From assembly GCF_014218295.1 (NCBI RefSeq), contig NZ_AP023287.1:434001-498000 (forward strand): 64,000 bases of DNA. The letters run 5' to 3'. Under the pieces are notes generated by a model. The model ran no database searches. It was not told where the DNA came from and worked only from the letters and a program-made list of their open reading frames with translations. Shown here piece by piece: positions 53,819 to 63,141 of the stretch. Source of the DNA: Mycolicibacterium litorale. Lineage in GTDB: Bacteria > Actinomycetota > Actinomycetes > Mycobacteriales > Mycobacteriaceae. The position numbers were made by a program, and so were the translations under genes. Position 1 is the first letter of the stretch. The number at the start of each line of letters is the position of its first letter.

Positions 53819-55262
53819 AACTGGCCGTCTCGCATTCGATCCCCACCTCTCCGTCGCAGGCCAGCACGGTCGGCCCGTCGACGGCGGTGAACGTGAACTG
53901 CGGCACCCGCATCTCGTGGTAGAGCGGGCTGCGCTCCAGCCGACCCAGCATCAGCGCGGTCAGGATGCGTAGCCGGCTGAACTTCCGCCCGGTTTCCAGG
54001 ATCCGCACGTCGAGCAGCCCGTCGTCCATCCGGTGTCGTTGTGCCGGCGCGAAACCCGACGGCAGATAGGTCGAATTGCCCAGGAAGAACAGCGACGTCT
54101 GCAGGGTCTGGTTGTCGTAGCGGATGCGGACCGGCTCGCCGCGCCGCAGCGTGTGGAACATGGCGTACAGACCGGCCAGCGGTTTGCCGATCCTGTGTTC
54201 GAGCTTCTCGCGGGTCTGCACGAACTGCGGGTAGGCGCCGATGCTGGCGGTGTTGATGACCATGTGTTCCTCGTTGAGGCACACGAGATCCACGCACGCG
54301 ACGGTGCCGCGTCTGATCGCCTCGACGGTCTTGTCCACCGAGTCGGTGCCGATGTCCTTCGCGAAGTGGTTGAACGTGCCGGCGGGGAACACCGCGAGTG
54401 GTAACCCGGCCTCTTTGGCGATCCCCGCCGCCGTGGCCACCGTGCCGTCACCGCCGCCGATGGCGAGGACCTCGGCCCGTGCGGCGGCGGCCCGCAACAC
54501 CTCCGCCAGGTCGTCGCCTTCGCCCAGTTCGACGATCTCGGCGCGTGGCAGCGCGTCGCGCACGTCCTCCACCACGCGTGCCCCGGTGCCGCCACCGGAG
54601 GCCGGGTTGATCACCAGGACGACACCGGCGCCGTCGGGCCGCGGCGGCGTGGGCACCCGCAGCGGTTCAGCCGTCGGCAGCTTCGTCGGTGTGGTGGGTG
54701 GGACCACCCGCCCGCCCAGCACCGCGATGCCCGCGCCCAGACCGAAGCCGGCGAACACGTCACCGGGATAGTGCGCACCCGTCGCCACCCGGGACAGCCC
54801 GACCAGCCCGGCCAGCAGCGCCAAGCCCAAACCGATTGGCGGGCTTTCCAATCCGACGCCCACCGCGAAGGCCGCCGCGCTCGCCGAATGACCGGACGGC
54901 AGCGAGTTCGAGGTCGGGAAGCGCCGACTGCGCCGGGCCAGCGGGACCGGCAGATAGCTGGGGCGGGGACGCTTCCAGATCCGCTTGGCGCCCTGGTTGG
55001 CGACGAGGCTGGTGATCGCCAACGACACCACCCCGCGCGTGGCACCGCGCCGCGTCCTCGGCCCGCCGGCCGCGATCAGCCCGGCGGCGATCGCGAACCA
55101 GAGCTTCGAATGGTCGGCGGCCCTGGTCAGCCGCGGCATCGTCGCGTCGAGCAGGGGGCTGGGCGACTCGGCGATGGCTTCGAAGACTTCGCGGTCGAGG
55201 CTGCCGAGGCCCTTGCCGATCTGTCGGAGGCCTTTTCCCCGGCTTCGGATACGCAGGTCCAT
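53772..55262 (-). CDS. PAP2 phosphatase fused to diacylglycerol/sphingosine kinase-like domain
   Basis: A 496-residue two-domain protein. The first ~200 residues are a PAP2 domain (KRIWKRPRPSY, SNSLPSGHSAS, SRVATGAHYPGDVFAG). From about residue 220 a DAGK catalytic domain follows (VVLVINPASGGG, LAIGGGDGTVATAAGIA, VFPAGTFNHFA). The fusion joins a lipid phosphatase with a lipid kinase, an architecture known in actinobacteria; the physiological substrate is unknown. ATG 55262 begins the conserved MDLRIRSRGKGL. Confidence 0.87.
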   Translation of the reverse strand: MDLRIRSRGKGLRQIGKGLGSLDREVFEAIAESPSPLLDATMPRLTRAADHSKLWFAIAAGLIAAGGPRTRRGATRGVVSLAITSLVANQGAKRIWKRPRPSYLPVPLARRSRRFPTSNSLPSGHSASAAAFAVGVGLESPPIGLGLALLAGLVGLSRVATGAHYPGDVFAGFGLGAGIAVLGGRVVPPTTPTKLPTAEPLRVPTPPRPDGAGVVLVINPASGGGTGARVVEDVRDALPRAEIVELGEGDDLAEVLRAAAARAEVLAIGGGDGTVATAAGIAKEAGLPLAVFPAGTFNHFAKDIGTDSVDKTVEAIRRGTVACVDLVCLNEEHMVINTASIGAYPQFVQTREKLEHRIGKPLAGLYAMFHTLRRGEPVRIRYDNQTLQTSLFFLGNSTYLPSGFAPAQRHRMDDGLLDVRILETGRKFSRLRILTALMLGRLERSPLYHEMRVPQFTFTAVDGPTVLACDGEVGIECETASFSAQYRVLPVFRRLD

Positions 55263-55287
55263 AGGGCCAACGTAGCCGTCCCAGGCC

Positions 55288-55307
55288 TTGACAAAACTTT
55301 TTGTCAA
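55288..55307. promoter_or_regulatory. Perfect 20-bp palindrome, likely ArsR-family operator
   Basis: TTGACAAAA-CT-TTTTGTCAA with 9-bp perfect arms lies between the divergent genes at 55262 and 55324. It starts with a consensus-like -35 (TTGACA) and lies 16 bp before the regulator's start, as expected for autorepression. Confidence 0.65.
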
Positions 55308-55323
55308 AGATGACGATGGGCGG

Positions 55324-55917
55324 GTGCTCGAAGTGGAAGTGATCGCCGACCCCGCCGCCGCCGTCGTCGCGCTCGACCCGGTGCGCAGCAGGTTGCTCGC
55401 CGAACTGGCCGAACCCGCGTCGGCAGCCGCACTCGCCGCCCGCGTCGGAATCCCCAGGCAGAAGGTCAATTACCATCTGCGGGCGCTCGAGTCGCACCAG
55501 CTCGTCACCGTGGCCGGGGAACGCAGATGGGGCGGCCTCAAAGAGCGCCTCCTGGTGGCCACCGCATCGTCGTACGTGGTGTCGCCGCGTGCGCTCGGCG
55601 CCGCGGGAACCGACCCGGGCCGCGCCCGCGACCGACTGTCCGCCAGCTACCTGATCGCCGTGGCCGCGCGCGCGGTCCAGGAGGTCGGTGACCTCTGGCG
55701 CGAGGCGCGGGCCAAGAACAAACGCCTGGCCACGCTGTCGCTCGACGCCACCGTCCGGTTCCGCAGCGCGGCTGACCGCGCCGACTTCACCCGCGAGCTG
55801 TCCGAGGCCGTCACCGCGCTCGTCGCCCGTTATCACGACGACACCGCACCTGACGGCCGCGCGCACCGACTGATGCTGGCCGCCTACCCACTGCCGAGAA
55901 TCGAGGAGGACACCTGA
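55324..55917 (+). CDS. ArsR-family (winged helix) transcriptional regulator
   Basis: About 197 residues. The winged helix-turn-helix is at residues 20-75 (VRSRLLAELAEPASAAALAARVGIPRQKVNYHLRALESHQLVTVAGERRWGGLKERLLVA), followed by a helical C-terminal part. No metal-binding cysteine motif is present, so this is a non-metal ArsR type. GTG 55324 is chosen because the in-frame TTG 55288 lies inside the operator palindrome. Its stop shares one base with the start of the SRPBCC gene, a common ArsR-AHSA1 pairing. Confidence 0.8.
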   Translation: MLEVEVIADPAAAVVALDPVRSRLLAELAEPASAAALAARVGIPRQKVNYHLRALESHQLVTVAGERRWGGLKERLLVATASSYVVSPRALGAAGTDPGRARDRLSASYLIAVAARAVQEVGDLWREARAKNKRLATLSLDATVRFRSAADRADFTRELSEAVTALVARYHDDTAPDGRAHRLMLAAYPLPRIEEDT

Positions 55918-56741
55918 TGCCCGTACACGAAGACGACGGCCGTCGCTGGGTCGAGATGGAGTTGCTCGTGCCCGGCACGCCGGAACAGGTATGGCACGCC
56001 ATGGCGACAGGCCCCGGGATGACCGCCTGGTTCACCCCCACCACGGTCGAGGAACGCGTCGGCGGCGAACTGCACTTCGACTTCGGCGGCGGCGCCTCCC
56101 AACGCGGTGTCGTCACCGGATGGGATCCGCCGCGCCGGCTCACCTACGAAGAACACGACTGGAGCGCCGTCGGCTCACCCGGACCGCTGGCCACCGAGAT
56201 CACGGTCACCAGCCGCAGCGGCGGCCGATGTGTGGTCCGGATGGTGCACAGCCTGTTCACCGACGCCGACGACTGGGACGACGAACTCGAGGGCTTCGAG
56301 GGCGGCTGGCCCGGCTTCTTCGAGGTGCTCCGGCTCTACCTGCGTGACTTCGCCGGCCGGCCCGCGTCCACGGTGCGGGTCATGACCGAGTACCCCGGTG
56401 GGGTGGCCGACGTGTGGTCCCGGCTGACCTCCACGCTCGGATTGACCGGGGTGGACGTCGACGGTCGGGTCGAATCATCGGGTGGCGCACCGGAATTGGC
56501 CGGCGTCGTGGAGCGGGTCGAGCAGAGCCGGGCCGCGCGCCACGTTCTGCTGCGCCTCGACCGCCCAGGGCCGGGCATCGCGGTCGTCGGCGCCTACCCG
56601 ATGGGCCGGAGCACACGGGCCATGGTGTGCCTCTACCACTACGGCGATGCCGCCGCCGAAACGGCCGGCGCCGGGCGACAGGCGTGGGCGCGGTGGATGG
56701 ACCGGATCCTCGGTCGCGATCCGATCGTGTCCGAACGTTGA
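55917..56741 (+). CDS. SRPBCC/AHSA1-domain protein
   Basis: A 274-residue protein with an AHSA1-like lipid- or ligand-binding fold in the first ~150 residues (PGTPEQVWHAMATGPGMTAWFTPTTVEERVGGELHFDFGG, GWDPPRRLTYEEHDW). A second, weaker SRPBCC-like half follows. Such proteins often sit in ArsR-controlled operons; ligand unknown. The ATG overlaps the ArsR stop (TGATG), so the two genes are coupled. Confidence 0.8.
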   Translation: MPVHEDDGRRWVEMELLVPGTPEQVWHAMATGPGMTAWFTPTTVEERVGGELHFDFGGGASQRGVVTGWDPPRRLTYEEHDWSAVGSPGPLATEITVTSRSGGRCVVRMVHSLFTDADDWDDELEGFEGGWPGFFEVLRLYLRDFAGRPASTVRVMTEYPGGVADVWSRLTSTLGLTGVDVDGRVESSGGAPELAGVVERVEQSRAARHVLLRLDRPGPGIAVVGAYPMGRSTRAMVCLYHYGDAAAETAGAGRQAWARWMDRILGRDPIVSER

Positions 56742-56776
56742 CATGACCGAGAGACGCCCCACCGAGGATGGGTGGG

Positions 56777-57429
56777 ATGCGTCGACTCGTGCCCCTGCTG
56801 TCGGCGGCCATGCTGCTCGTGGCCGCCGGGACGCCGGCGGCGCACGCCGCCGCACCGTGGTTCGCCTCGTCGGTCGGAGCGGCCACCCAGGTGATCTCCG
56901 TTGTGGGAGTGGGTGGTTCGTCGGCGAAGATGGACGTCTACCAGCGAACGGGGGCGGGATGGCAGCCGATCGGTGTCGGCATCCCCGCGTTCATCGGCGC
57001 CAAGGGGATGGCGCCGCAGCCCATGATGGTGAGATGAAGACGCCGATGGGGGTGTTCACGCTCGACTTCGCGTTCGGCACCGAACCCAACCCAGGCGGCG
57101 GGCTGCCCTACGTCCAGGTCGGACCCGACCACTGGTGGGACGGCGATATGAAGAGTCCCACCTACAACACCATGCAGGTGTGCAAGAAGGAACAGTGCCG
57201 TTTCAACACGTCGCTGAGCGCGGGTACCGAGAACCTCCACATCCCGCAGTACCGCCACGCGGTCGTGATGGGGGTCAACAAGGCCCGCGTTCCGGGCAAC
57301 GGCGGCGCCTTCTTCGTGCACTCCACCGACGGGGGGCCGACCGCCGGATGCGTCGCCATCGACGACGGCACCCTGGTCGGCATCATGCGGTGGCTGCGGC
57401 CGGGCGCGCTGATCGCGATCGCGAAGTGA
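56777..57429 (+). pseudogene. L,D-transpeptidase-like secreted protein, frameshifted
   Basis: The first part (56777-57037) encodes a signal peptide and the start of a YkuD-like protein, ending ...GAKGMAPQP before a premature stop. The expected continuation (DGEMKTPMGVFTLDFAFG, then the catalytic FVHSTDGGPTAGCVAI) lies in the -1 frame from about 57022 to 57429. Adding one base near 57020 restores a single ORF of about 217 residues. The family cross-links or edits peptidoglycan using the motif Cys. Either a real mutation or an assembly error; the coding pattern on both sides is otherwise good. Confidence 0.75.
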
Positions 57430-57436
57430 GTGAGCG

Positions 57437-57895
57437 TCAGGGTTTCAGCGCGCGACCGCGTTTGAGCTTGAAGTTCAGGTTCTCCAACGACATGCTCGCG
57501 TCGTAGGTCCGGTCGTAACCGGTGGCGCAGATCTTCCAGCCGTCCGGGGTGCGGCGGTACCGGTCACGGTAGAAGGCCGCACCGATCAGCATGAAGTTGA
57601 AATCGGGCGCGATCACCCGGTCCTGCAGATACCAGGTGCCCGACGCCTCGTCGCCGTCCACGGTGATCTCGGGGTGGTCGACGCGGTGTTCGGTGATGAC
57701 CTCGGGTCCCAGCGAGGTGCGCATGAACGAGACCAGCGCGGCGCGGTCGGTGAACCGGTGATCCTCGCCGAGCGACTCCCCGTAGTCCCCTTCGACGTCT
57801 TCGGTGAGCGTGTCCTCGAATTCCGCCCAGTCCTTGGTGTCGAGCGCGCGCAGATACCGGTATTTGACGCGTTTGATCTCGTCGATGTCACCCAT
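57437..57895 (-). CDS. NTF2-like (SnoaL) nuclear transport factor 2-fold protein
   Basis: A 152-residue protein: DIDEIKRVKYRYLRALDTKDWAEFEDTLTEDVEGDYG, TEHRVDHPEITVDGDEASGTWYLQDRV and YRRTPDGWKICATGYDRTY form the alpha+beta cone of SnoaL-like domains. These are small isomerases, dehydratases or ligand-binding proteins; function here unknown. ATG 57895 fits homologues; ATG 57904 is an alternative. It is convergent with the L,D-transpeptidase-like gene (7 bp). Confidence 0.8.
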   Translation of the reverse strand: MGDIDEIKRVKYRYLRALDTKDWAEFEDTLTEDVEGDYGESLGEDHRFTDRAALVSFMRTSLGPEVITEHRVDHPEITVDGDEASGTWYLQDRVIAPDFNFMLIGAAFYRDRYRRTPDGWKICATGYDRTYDASMSLENLNFKLKRGRALKP

Positions 57896-57941
57896 GGCCG
57901 ACATTGCAGCACAACCGGCGCGGAGCGCATAGAGTCCGATC

Positions 57942-58709
57942 ATGAAATTGATCGACGGTTACGTCAGATCGCCGCTGGCGGGCCTCGCGCCGTGGATCCT
58001 GATGGCGGTCGTCAACGGTCCCGGCCGGTTCGAGGAGGCGGTCTCGGCGGCGCTCGGGCTGTCCCTTCTGACACTCTGGGTGGGCAAGCGTCACGGTGTG
58101 GCGGTGCACGCGCTGGAGGCGTTCGGGGTCGCGTTCTTCGCGGTGCTGGCCGCCCTCGGACTCATCGCCCCGCCGGACACCATCCGGTGGCTGGAGATGT
58201 GGGCCGGCGAGCTGAGCAACATCGCACTGGCGAGCTTCGCCGTCGTCACCGTGCTGATCCGCCGCCCGTTCACCCTCGCCTACGCGAAAGACGCGACGCC
58301 GCGCGAACATTGGGACAGCCCCGTCTTCCTGCGGATCAATCACGTCATCTCGGTGGTGTGGGCGGGCGCGTTTCTGCTGTCGGCGGCGGCGGGCGCGTAC
58401 GACGACGCGGTCCTGCATGACAACGGCAACTTCTGGTTCGGGTGGATCATCCCGCTGGCGGCGATCATCTTCGCCGGCGCCTTCACCGACTACTACCCGG
58501 ACCGCGCGACCGGGGAGAGCACCGCCTCATGGGCGCGGATCTTCGACTGGCTACCGGTGTTCGTCGTGGTCACCGGCGTGGTCGGCTGGGTGTCCGACGA
58601 GATCCCCGACGTGCTCGGCATCACGCTCATCGTCGTCGGCAGCGTGGGCTCGGCGGTGATGCGCAAGGCGTTCCCGGACCAACCGGCGAAAGTCACTGAC
58701 TCCGCGTGA
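57942..58709 (+). CDS. Multi-pass membrane protein, function unknown
   Basis: A 255-residue protein with about seven hydrophobic segments and conserved-looking loop regions RRPFTLAYAKDATPREHWDSPVFLRINHVIS and FTDYYPDRATGE. No enzymatic family is recognised. It diverges from the NTF2-like gene (46 bp) and its last 17 bp overlap the convergent oxidoreductase gene. Confidence 0.65.
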   Translation: MKLIDGYVRSPLAGLAPWILMAVVNGPGRFEEAVSAALGLSLLTLWVGKRHGVAVHALEAFGVAFFAVLAALGLIAPPDTIRWLEMWAGELSNIALASFAVVTVLIRRPFTLAYAKDATPREHWDSPVFLRINHVISVVWAGAFLLSAAAGAYDDAVLHDNGNFWFGWIIPLAAIIFAGAFTDYYPDRATGESTASWARIFDWLPVFVVVTGVVGWVSDEIPDVLGITLIVVGSVGSAVMRKAFPDQPAKVTDSA

Positions 58710-60207
58710 GGTCGCGCGTCGCCGGGCCCTCGAGCAGGGTGCCGTCGGGTGCGAAGCGCGAGCCGTGCAGCGGGCACTCCCAGGCCTGGTCGGAGTCGTT
58801 CCAGTTGACGATGCCGCCCAGATGCGAACACACCGGTGACACCCGGTGTTCCACACCGTCGACCACACAGCGCGCCTGCAGCGCCCACGGCGGACCGCTG
58901 ACCACTCCACCGGAACTCGGCGTGCGGTTGGCGGTTCGTGTGACCGGGGTTATCCAGCCCTTGGCTAGATCGAAGCCGACCTCCAGGTTGTAGTACACCG
59001 CCGTCGGGATCCCCGACAGTTCGTGCGGGCTCCAGCTCGCGAACGCCTCCGCCCAGTCCATCCGCCCGCCCAGGATCCGGCTGGCGAGGGCGAGTGCCGC
59101 GGCGGTGCCGTTGGTCATCCCCCATTTGTCGAAACCCGTTGCGACAAAAATGCTTTCGTGTCCCGGCAGGATAGGCCCGACATAGGGCAGCTGGTCTGCC
59201 GGGGTGTAGTCCTGCGCCGACCAGTAGTGGGTTCGCACGGCACCCGGATAGTGCTGCTTGGCCCACTCGTCGAGTTCCCGCACCGACGACAACGGACTCT
59301 TCTTGCGTCCGACCGTGTGCCCGGCGCCGCCGACGATGAGCCGGTCACCGTCGTGGGTCGGCGCGTAGCGAACCGACCGGGTCGGCGAGTCGGTCGACAG
59401 ATACATGCCCCGGGTGACCGGCCCGGGCACCTCGTAGGCCATGCAGTAGGACCGGCTGGGCTTGACCCGCGCGAAGAACCCGCCCCGGTCGAGAATCGGT
59501 ATGCCCGTGGCCAGTACGCACTGGCGCGAGCTCACGTCGAACTCGTGCCCCTCCGACGTGCGGACGTGCAGCGTGAGACCCTGGGAATCACCGTCGGCGC
59601 CGGACACCCGCTGGACCCGCACACCCTGCACCAGCCGGCCACCCCGCTCGTCGAGTTCGACGATCAGGCTGTCCAGCAGCGGCATCGGATCGAACTGCGC
59701 CTGATCGGCCAGCCGCACCGCACCGTGGAAGGGGAACGGGACGTCGGCGTCGTCCACCCACTCGGCGGACAGTCCCGCGGCCTTGCAGGCCAGGAGTTCG
59801 GCACGCGCGGACGGGACCCCGCGGGCGGACTGCGCGTAGGTGAAGGCGTCTTCATGCTGCACCGAGATGCCGTGGGCCTCGCAGTGCTGGATCAGCCATT
59901 GCTGACCCTCGAGGTTGCCCTCGACGTATCTCTTGGCGACCCCCGGACCGTGGGCGGCGACGATCTTCGACAGCTTCGTGCCCTGCAGCAGGCTGATCTT
60001 GGCCGTCGTGTTACCCGACGCGCCCGCCCCCGGGCGATAGGCCTCGAGGACCATCACGTCGCGGCCGGCACGCGCGAGCAGCACGGCGGTGATCAGCCCG
60101 GTCAACCCGGCACCGACCACCACCACGTCGGCCGTGCGCTGCGATTCGTCGAGCGGATCGGGCGGAAGGGCCTGCTCAGGACGGCCGGCCAGCCACAGCG
60201 ACGTCAT
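58693..60207 (-). CDS. FAD-dependent oxidoreductase with C-terminal Rieske domain
   Basis: A 504-residue protein. A DAO-type FAD domain begins with ADVVVVGAGLTGLITAVLLARAG and includes GASGNTTAKIS and FVATGFDKWGMTNGTAAAL. The last ~95 residues form a Rieske [2Fe-2S] domain with CSHLGG and CPLHGSRF (two Cys, two His). The combination matches the YhfW-type oxidoreductases, with unknown substrate. Cytoplasmic; no signal peptide. Confidence 0.86.
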   Translation of the reverse strand: MTSLWLAGRPEQALPPDPLDESQRTADVVVVGAGLTGLITAVLLARAGRDVMVLEAYRPGAGASGNTTAKISLLQGTKLSKIVAAHGPGVAKRYVEGNLEGQQWLIQHCEAHGISVQHEDAFTYAQSARGVPSARAELLACKAAGLSAEWVDDADVPFPFHGAVRLADQAQFDPMPLLDSLIVELDERGGRLVQGVRVQRVSGADGDSQGLTLHVRTSEGHEFDVSSRQCVLATGIPILDRGGFFARVKPSRSYCMAYEVPGPVTRGMYLSTDSPTRSVRYAPTHDGDRLIVGGAGHTVGRKKSPLSSVRELDEWAKQHYPGAVRTHYWSAQDYTPADQLPYVGPILPGHESIFVATGFDKWGMTNGTAAALALASRILGGRMDWAEAFASWSPHELSGIPTAVYYNLEVGFDLAKGWITPVTRTANRTPSSGGVVSGPPWALQARCVVDGVEHRVSPVCSHLGGIVNWNDSDQAWECPLHGSRFAPDGTLLEGPATRDLTRSQ

Positions 60208-60289
60208 GGAGAGCTTTTACCCACGGGAAACCCGCCGAAACGAGGGCTTGACGGGTGCGGCCCTGTGGTGCGGTTAGGGTTGTCACCCG

Positions 60290-62074
60290 ATGAGCGACCC
60301 GTTGGGTTTGTCGATCGGGACGACCAACCTGGTCGCGGCACGAGTCGGCAACGAGCCGGTGATTCGGCGTTCGACGCTGACCCTGTTCAGTGATCGCACG
60401 CCGCAGGTCGGGCTGCCCGGCAGCTCCGGCGTGACGATGAGCGGTTTCGTCGAGCGGGTGGGCGATCCGGTGCCCCTGGTCGCCGCCGACGGCAACTCCT
60501 ACCGCGCCGAGGCGCTGCTCGTGGAAGCGCTCGACGCGATGACCGAGGCGGCGGGAGCCGGAGCAATCGGCGACATCGCCATCGCGGTCCCGGCGCACTG
60601 GAGTACCTCGACGGTGTGGACGCTGCGCAACGCGCTGCGCACCAACCCGGTCTTCACGCGCAGCGGCGTCCCGCCGCGGCTGGTGTCGGACGCGTCGGCG
60701 TCGCTGACCGCGCTGCACGCCAATCCCGGACTGCCCACCGACGGCGTGGTGGCGCTGCTCGACTTCGGCGGCAGCGGAACGAGCATCACGCTCGCCGATG
60801 CGACGGCCGGTTTCGCACCGGTCGACGAGACCACCCGGTTCACCGAATTCTCCGGCGACCTGATCGACCAGGCGTTGCTCACCCACGTGCTGGCCGGCAT
60901 CGCCGAATCCGGATCCGTCGACCCGGCCGGCACCGCGGCGGTCGCGTCGCTGTCCCGGTTACGCGAACAGTGCCGCGACGCCAAGGAACGGCTGTCCGCG
61001 GTCACCGCCGCCGACGTCGTCGTCGAGCTGCCCGGTTACCGCTCGACCGTCCGGATCACCCGCACCGAACTCGAGGAGCTGCTGGCGCGGCCGCTGGCGG
61101 GAGTGCTCGCGGCGCTCGACTCGGCCCTGGAGCGCACGCCGGTCGGCTGGGCCGGCGTGTCGGCCGTCGTCACCATCGGCGGCGGGGCCAGCATCCCGAC
61201 GATCACCCAGCAACTCTCGGCGCACACCCGCGTCCCGGTCGTCACCACCCGGCAGCCGGCGCTGGACGCGGCCGTCGGTGCCGCGCTGTTCGCCGCCTAC
61301 AGCGCCGCGGCGGAGGCGCCGACCGGCATGGCCGCCGCCGCACCGGTGACAGCGATGATCGACGACGCACCCGGATCGGCCACCTTCCGCGCCTTGGCCT
61401 GGTCGCAGGACGACACCACCTCCGACGAACCGGTGCCCTACACCGGTCAGGACTACGAGCCGTACAACCCGTACGCGTCCACCACCGGTGCCCGCCCGGA
61501 CGTGCAGTACCTGCCCGCCGACGAGCCGGTCGAGGAGCGTCGGGGCTGGCATTTGCCGCAGCTGGCGTTCGGCGCCGCCGCGGTGGTGGCCGCCATCGCC
61601 GTCGGCGGGGTGGCCTACGCGCTGACCGGGACATCCACCGACAGCACCCCGGTCACGGAGTTCGAGACCACCCGCCTGCCCGCCAGCGCGCCACTGCCCC
61701 CGCCGACCACCGCGCCACCGCCCCCGGTCGTCACCGTCACCACCGCGCCGCCCGCACCACCGCCGCCGCCGTCGACCGCCGCTCCGGCACCGCCGCCGCC
61801 GGAGACCACACGTCCGGTGACGACCACGACGACGCCGCCGACCACGACAACGACCACGACGACAACGACCACGACGACGACCACGACGACAACGACAACG
61901 CCGACCACGACCACGACAACGACGACCACCACGACGCCGCCGACGACCCGGCCGACGACGACCCAGCCGACCACCACGCAACCGCCGATCACCACGACCA
62001 ACCCCATGACGACGACCTACGTGACCGTGCCGTTCGTGCCCGTCCCGATCCCGATCCCGGTGCCCGGCAACTGA
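60290..62074 (+). CDS. Hsp70-like membrane protein with Thr/Pro-rich tail (Rv0312-like)
   Basis: A 594-residue protein. The first ~350 residues have an actin/Hsp70-like ATPase fold (LGLSIGTTNLVAARVG phosphate loop, VALLDFGGSGTSITL, VVTIGGGASIPTITQQL). A linker and one membrane helix near residue 430 (FGAAAVVAAIAVGGVAYAL) follow. The last ~145 residues are exported and almost purely Thr/Pro (up to about 20 Thr in a row). No substrate-binding domain is present. It resembles the proline- and threonine-rich proteins Rv0312/Rv2264c; function unknown. Confidence 0.82.
   Translation: MSDPLGLSIGTTNLVAARVGNEPVIRRSTLTLFSDRTPQVGLPGSSGVTMSGFVERVGDPVPLVAADGNSYRAEALLVEALDAMTEAAGAGAIGDIAIAVPAHWSTSTVWTLRNALRTNPVFTRSGVPPRLVSDASASLTALHANPGLPTDGVVALLDFGGSGTSITLADATAGFAPVDETTRFTEFSGDLIDQALLTHVLAGIAESGSVDPAGTAAVASLSRLREQCRDAKERLSAVTAADVVVELPGYRSTVRITRTELEELLARPLAGVLAALDSALERTPVGWAGVSAVVTIGGGASIPTITQQLSAHTRVPVVTTRQPALDAAVGAALFAAYSAAAEAPTGMAAAAPVTAMIDDAPGSATFRALAWSQDDTTSDEPVPYTGQDYEPYNPYASTTGARPDVQYLPADEPVEERRGWHLPQLAFGAAAVVAAIAVGGVAYALTGTSTDSTPVTEFETTRLPASAPLPPPTTAPPPPVVTVTTAPPAPPPPPSTAAPAPPPPETTRPVTTTTTPPTTTTTTTTTTTTTTTTTTTTPTTTTTTTTTTTPPTTRPTTTQPTTTQPPITTTNPMTTTYVTVPFVPVPIPIPVPGN
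61819..61990 (+). repeat. ACN-codon low-complexity tract coding for polythreonine
   Basis: A run of ACC/ACG/ACA codons, interrupted by a few CCG/CGG/CAG codons, encodes the Thr-rich tail. The 3- and 6-bp periodicity makes it prone to length variation. Confidence 0.85.
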
Positions 62075-62165
62075 CGGTCGCGTCGAGCGTGATCACGGTC
62101 ACCGCCGCGTTTTCATCGGGGGCCGACGGTAACTCTCCCGGTGACCGCCATGGGAAGAGTTGTCG

Positions 62166-63052
62166 ATGAGTGACATCCGATATGTCGAACTGCACGGCGA
62201 GCGCGTCGCCTACCGGGATGCCGGGAGCGGCGAGGTCCTCCTGCTGATCCACGGGATGGCCGGCTCTCGGACACCTGGACCGCGATCCTGCCCCGGTTGG
62301 CCGAGAACTACCGGGTGATCGCGCCCGACCTCCTCGGACACGGCCGATCCGACAAACCACGCACCGATTATTCGCTCGGTGCCTTCGCCGCCGGCCTGCG
62401 TGACCTGCTCGACGCGTTGGGGATCAGCCGCGCCACGATCGTCGGCCAGTCTCTCGGGGGCGGTGTCGCGATGCAGTTCATGTACCAGCATCCGCAGTAC
62501 TGCAGACGCTTGGTGCTGATCAGCAGCGGAGGGCTCGGGCCGGATGTGGGCTGGGTCCTGCGACTGCTGGCGGCCCCGGGAGCCGAGCTGCTCCTGCCCC
62601 TCATCGCGCCGAAGGCGGTGGTCGCGCTCGGCAATCGGCTGCGACCCCTGCTCGGCCGGATCGGCTTCGGGTCACCGCAGGCCGAACAGACCTGGCAGTC
62701 CTACAGTTCGCTGTCCGATCCGCCCACCAGGGCGGCGTTCCAGCGCACGCTGCGCTCGGTGGTCGATCACCACGGTCAGGCGGTCAGTGCGCTGAGCCGC
62801 CTCGGGATGCATCTCGAGGTGCCCAGCCTGGTCATCTGGGGTGACCGGGATCCGATCATCCCCGTGGCACACGCCTACTCGGTGCAGGCGGCGCGGCCGG
62901 GCAGCGTGCTCGAGGTGCTGCCGGGAGTCGGCCACTACCCGCACGTGGAAGCCGCTGCCGAGGTCGTCGACATCATCGAGCATTTCTTCGCCGACACCGA
63001 GGCCGAGGCCGCCGAGGGCCACGCCAACCACCGTCCCAGCGCCCTCACGTAG
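62166..63052 (+). pseudogene. Alpha/beta-hydrolase, frameshifted
   Basis: From ATG 62166 the protein reads normally through EVLLLIHGMAGS, then shifts frame near 62265 and would stop after about 50 codons. The correct continuation (DTW...ILPRLAENYRVIAPDLLGHGRSDKP, nucleophile elbow IVGQSLGGGVAMQF, WGDRDPIIP, GVGHYPHVE) is in another frame to 63052. One added base near 62265 restores a hydrolase of about 295 residues with Ser-Asp-His. All catalytic parts are intact after the shift, so the lesion is either very recent or an assembly error. Confidence 0.78.
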
Positions 63053-63141
63053 CGCGCCGCGGGCGCGGATGCGCATGTGCTCGACACCGCTTCACAGCTT
63101 TGCTTAAGGTTGAGCGGGGTCGGGGAGCCAGTGGGGTGGGA

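Noticed and set aside
61819..61990. Repeats resembling a CRISPR or satellite array
   Set aside because: The repeat follows codon periodicity within an open frame and encodes polythreonine; there are no spacers.
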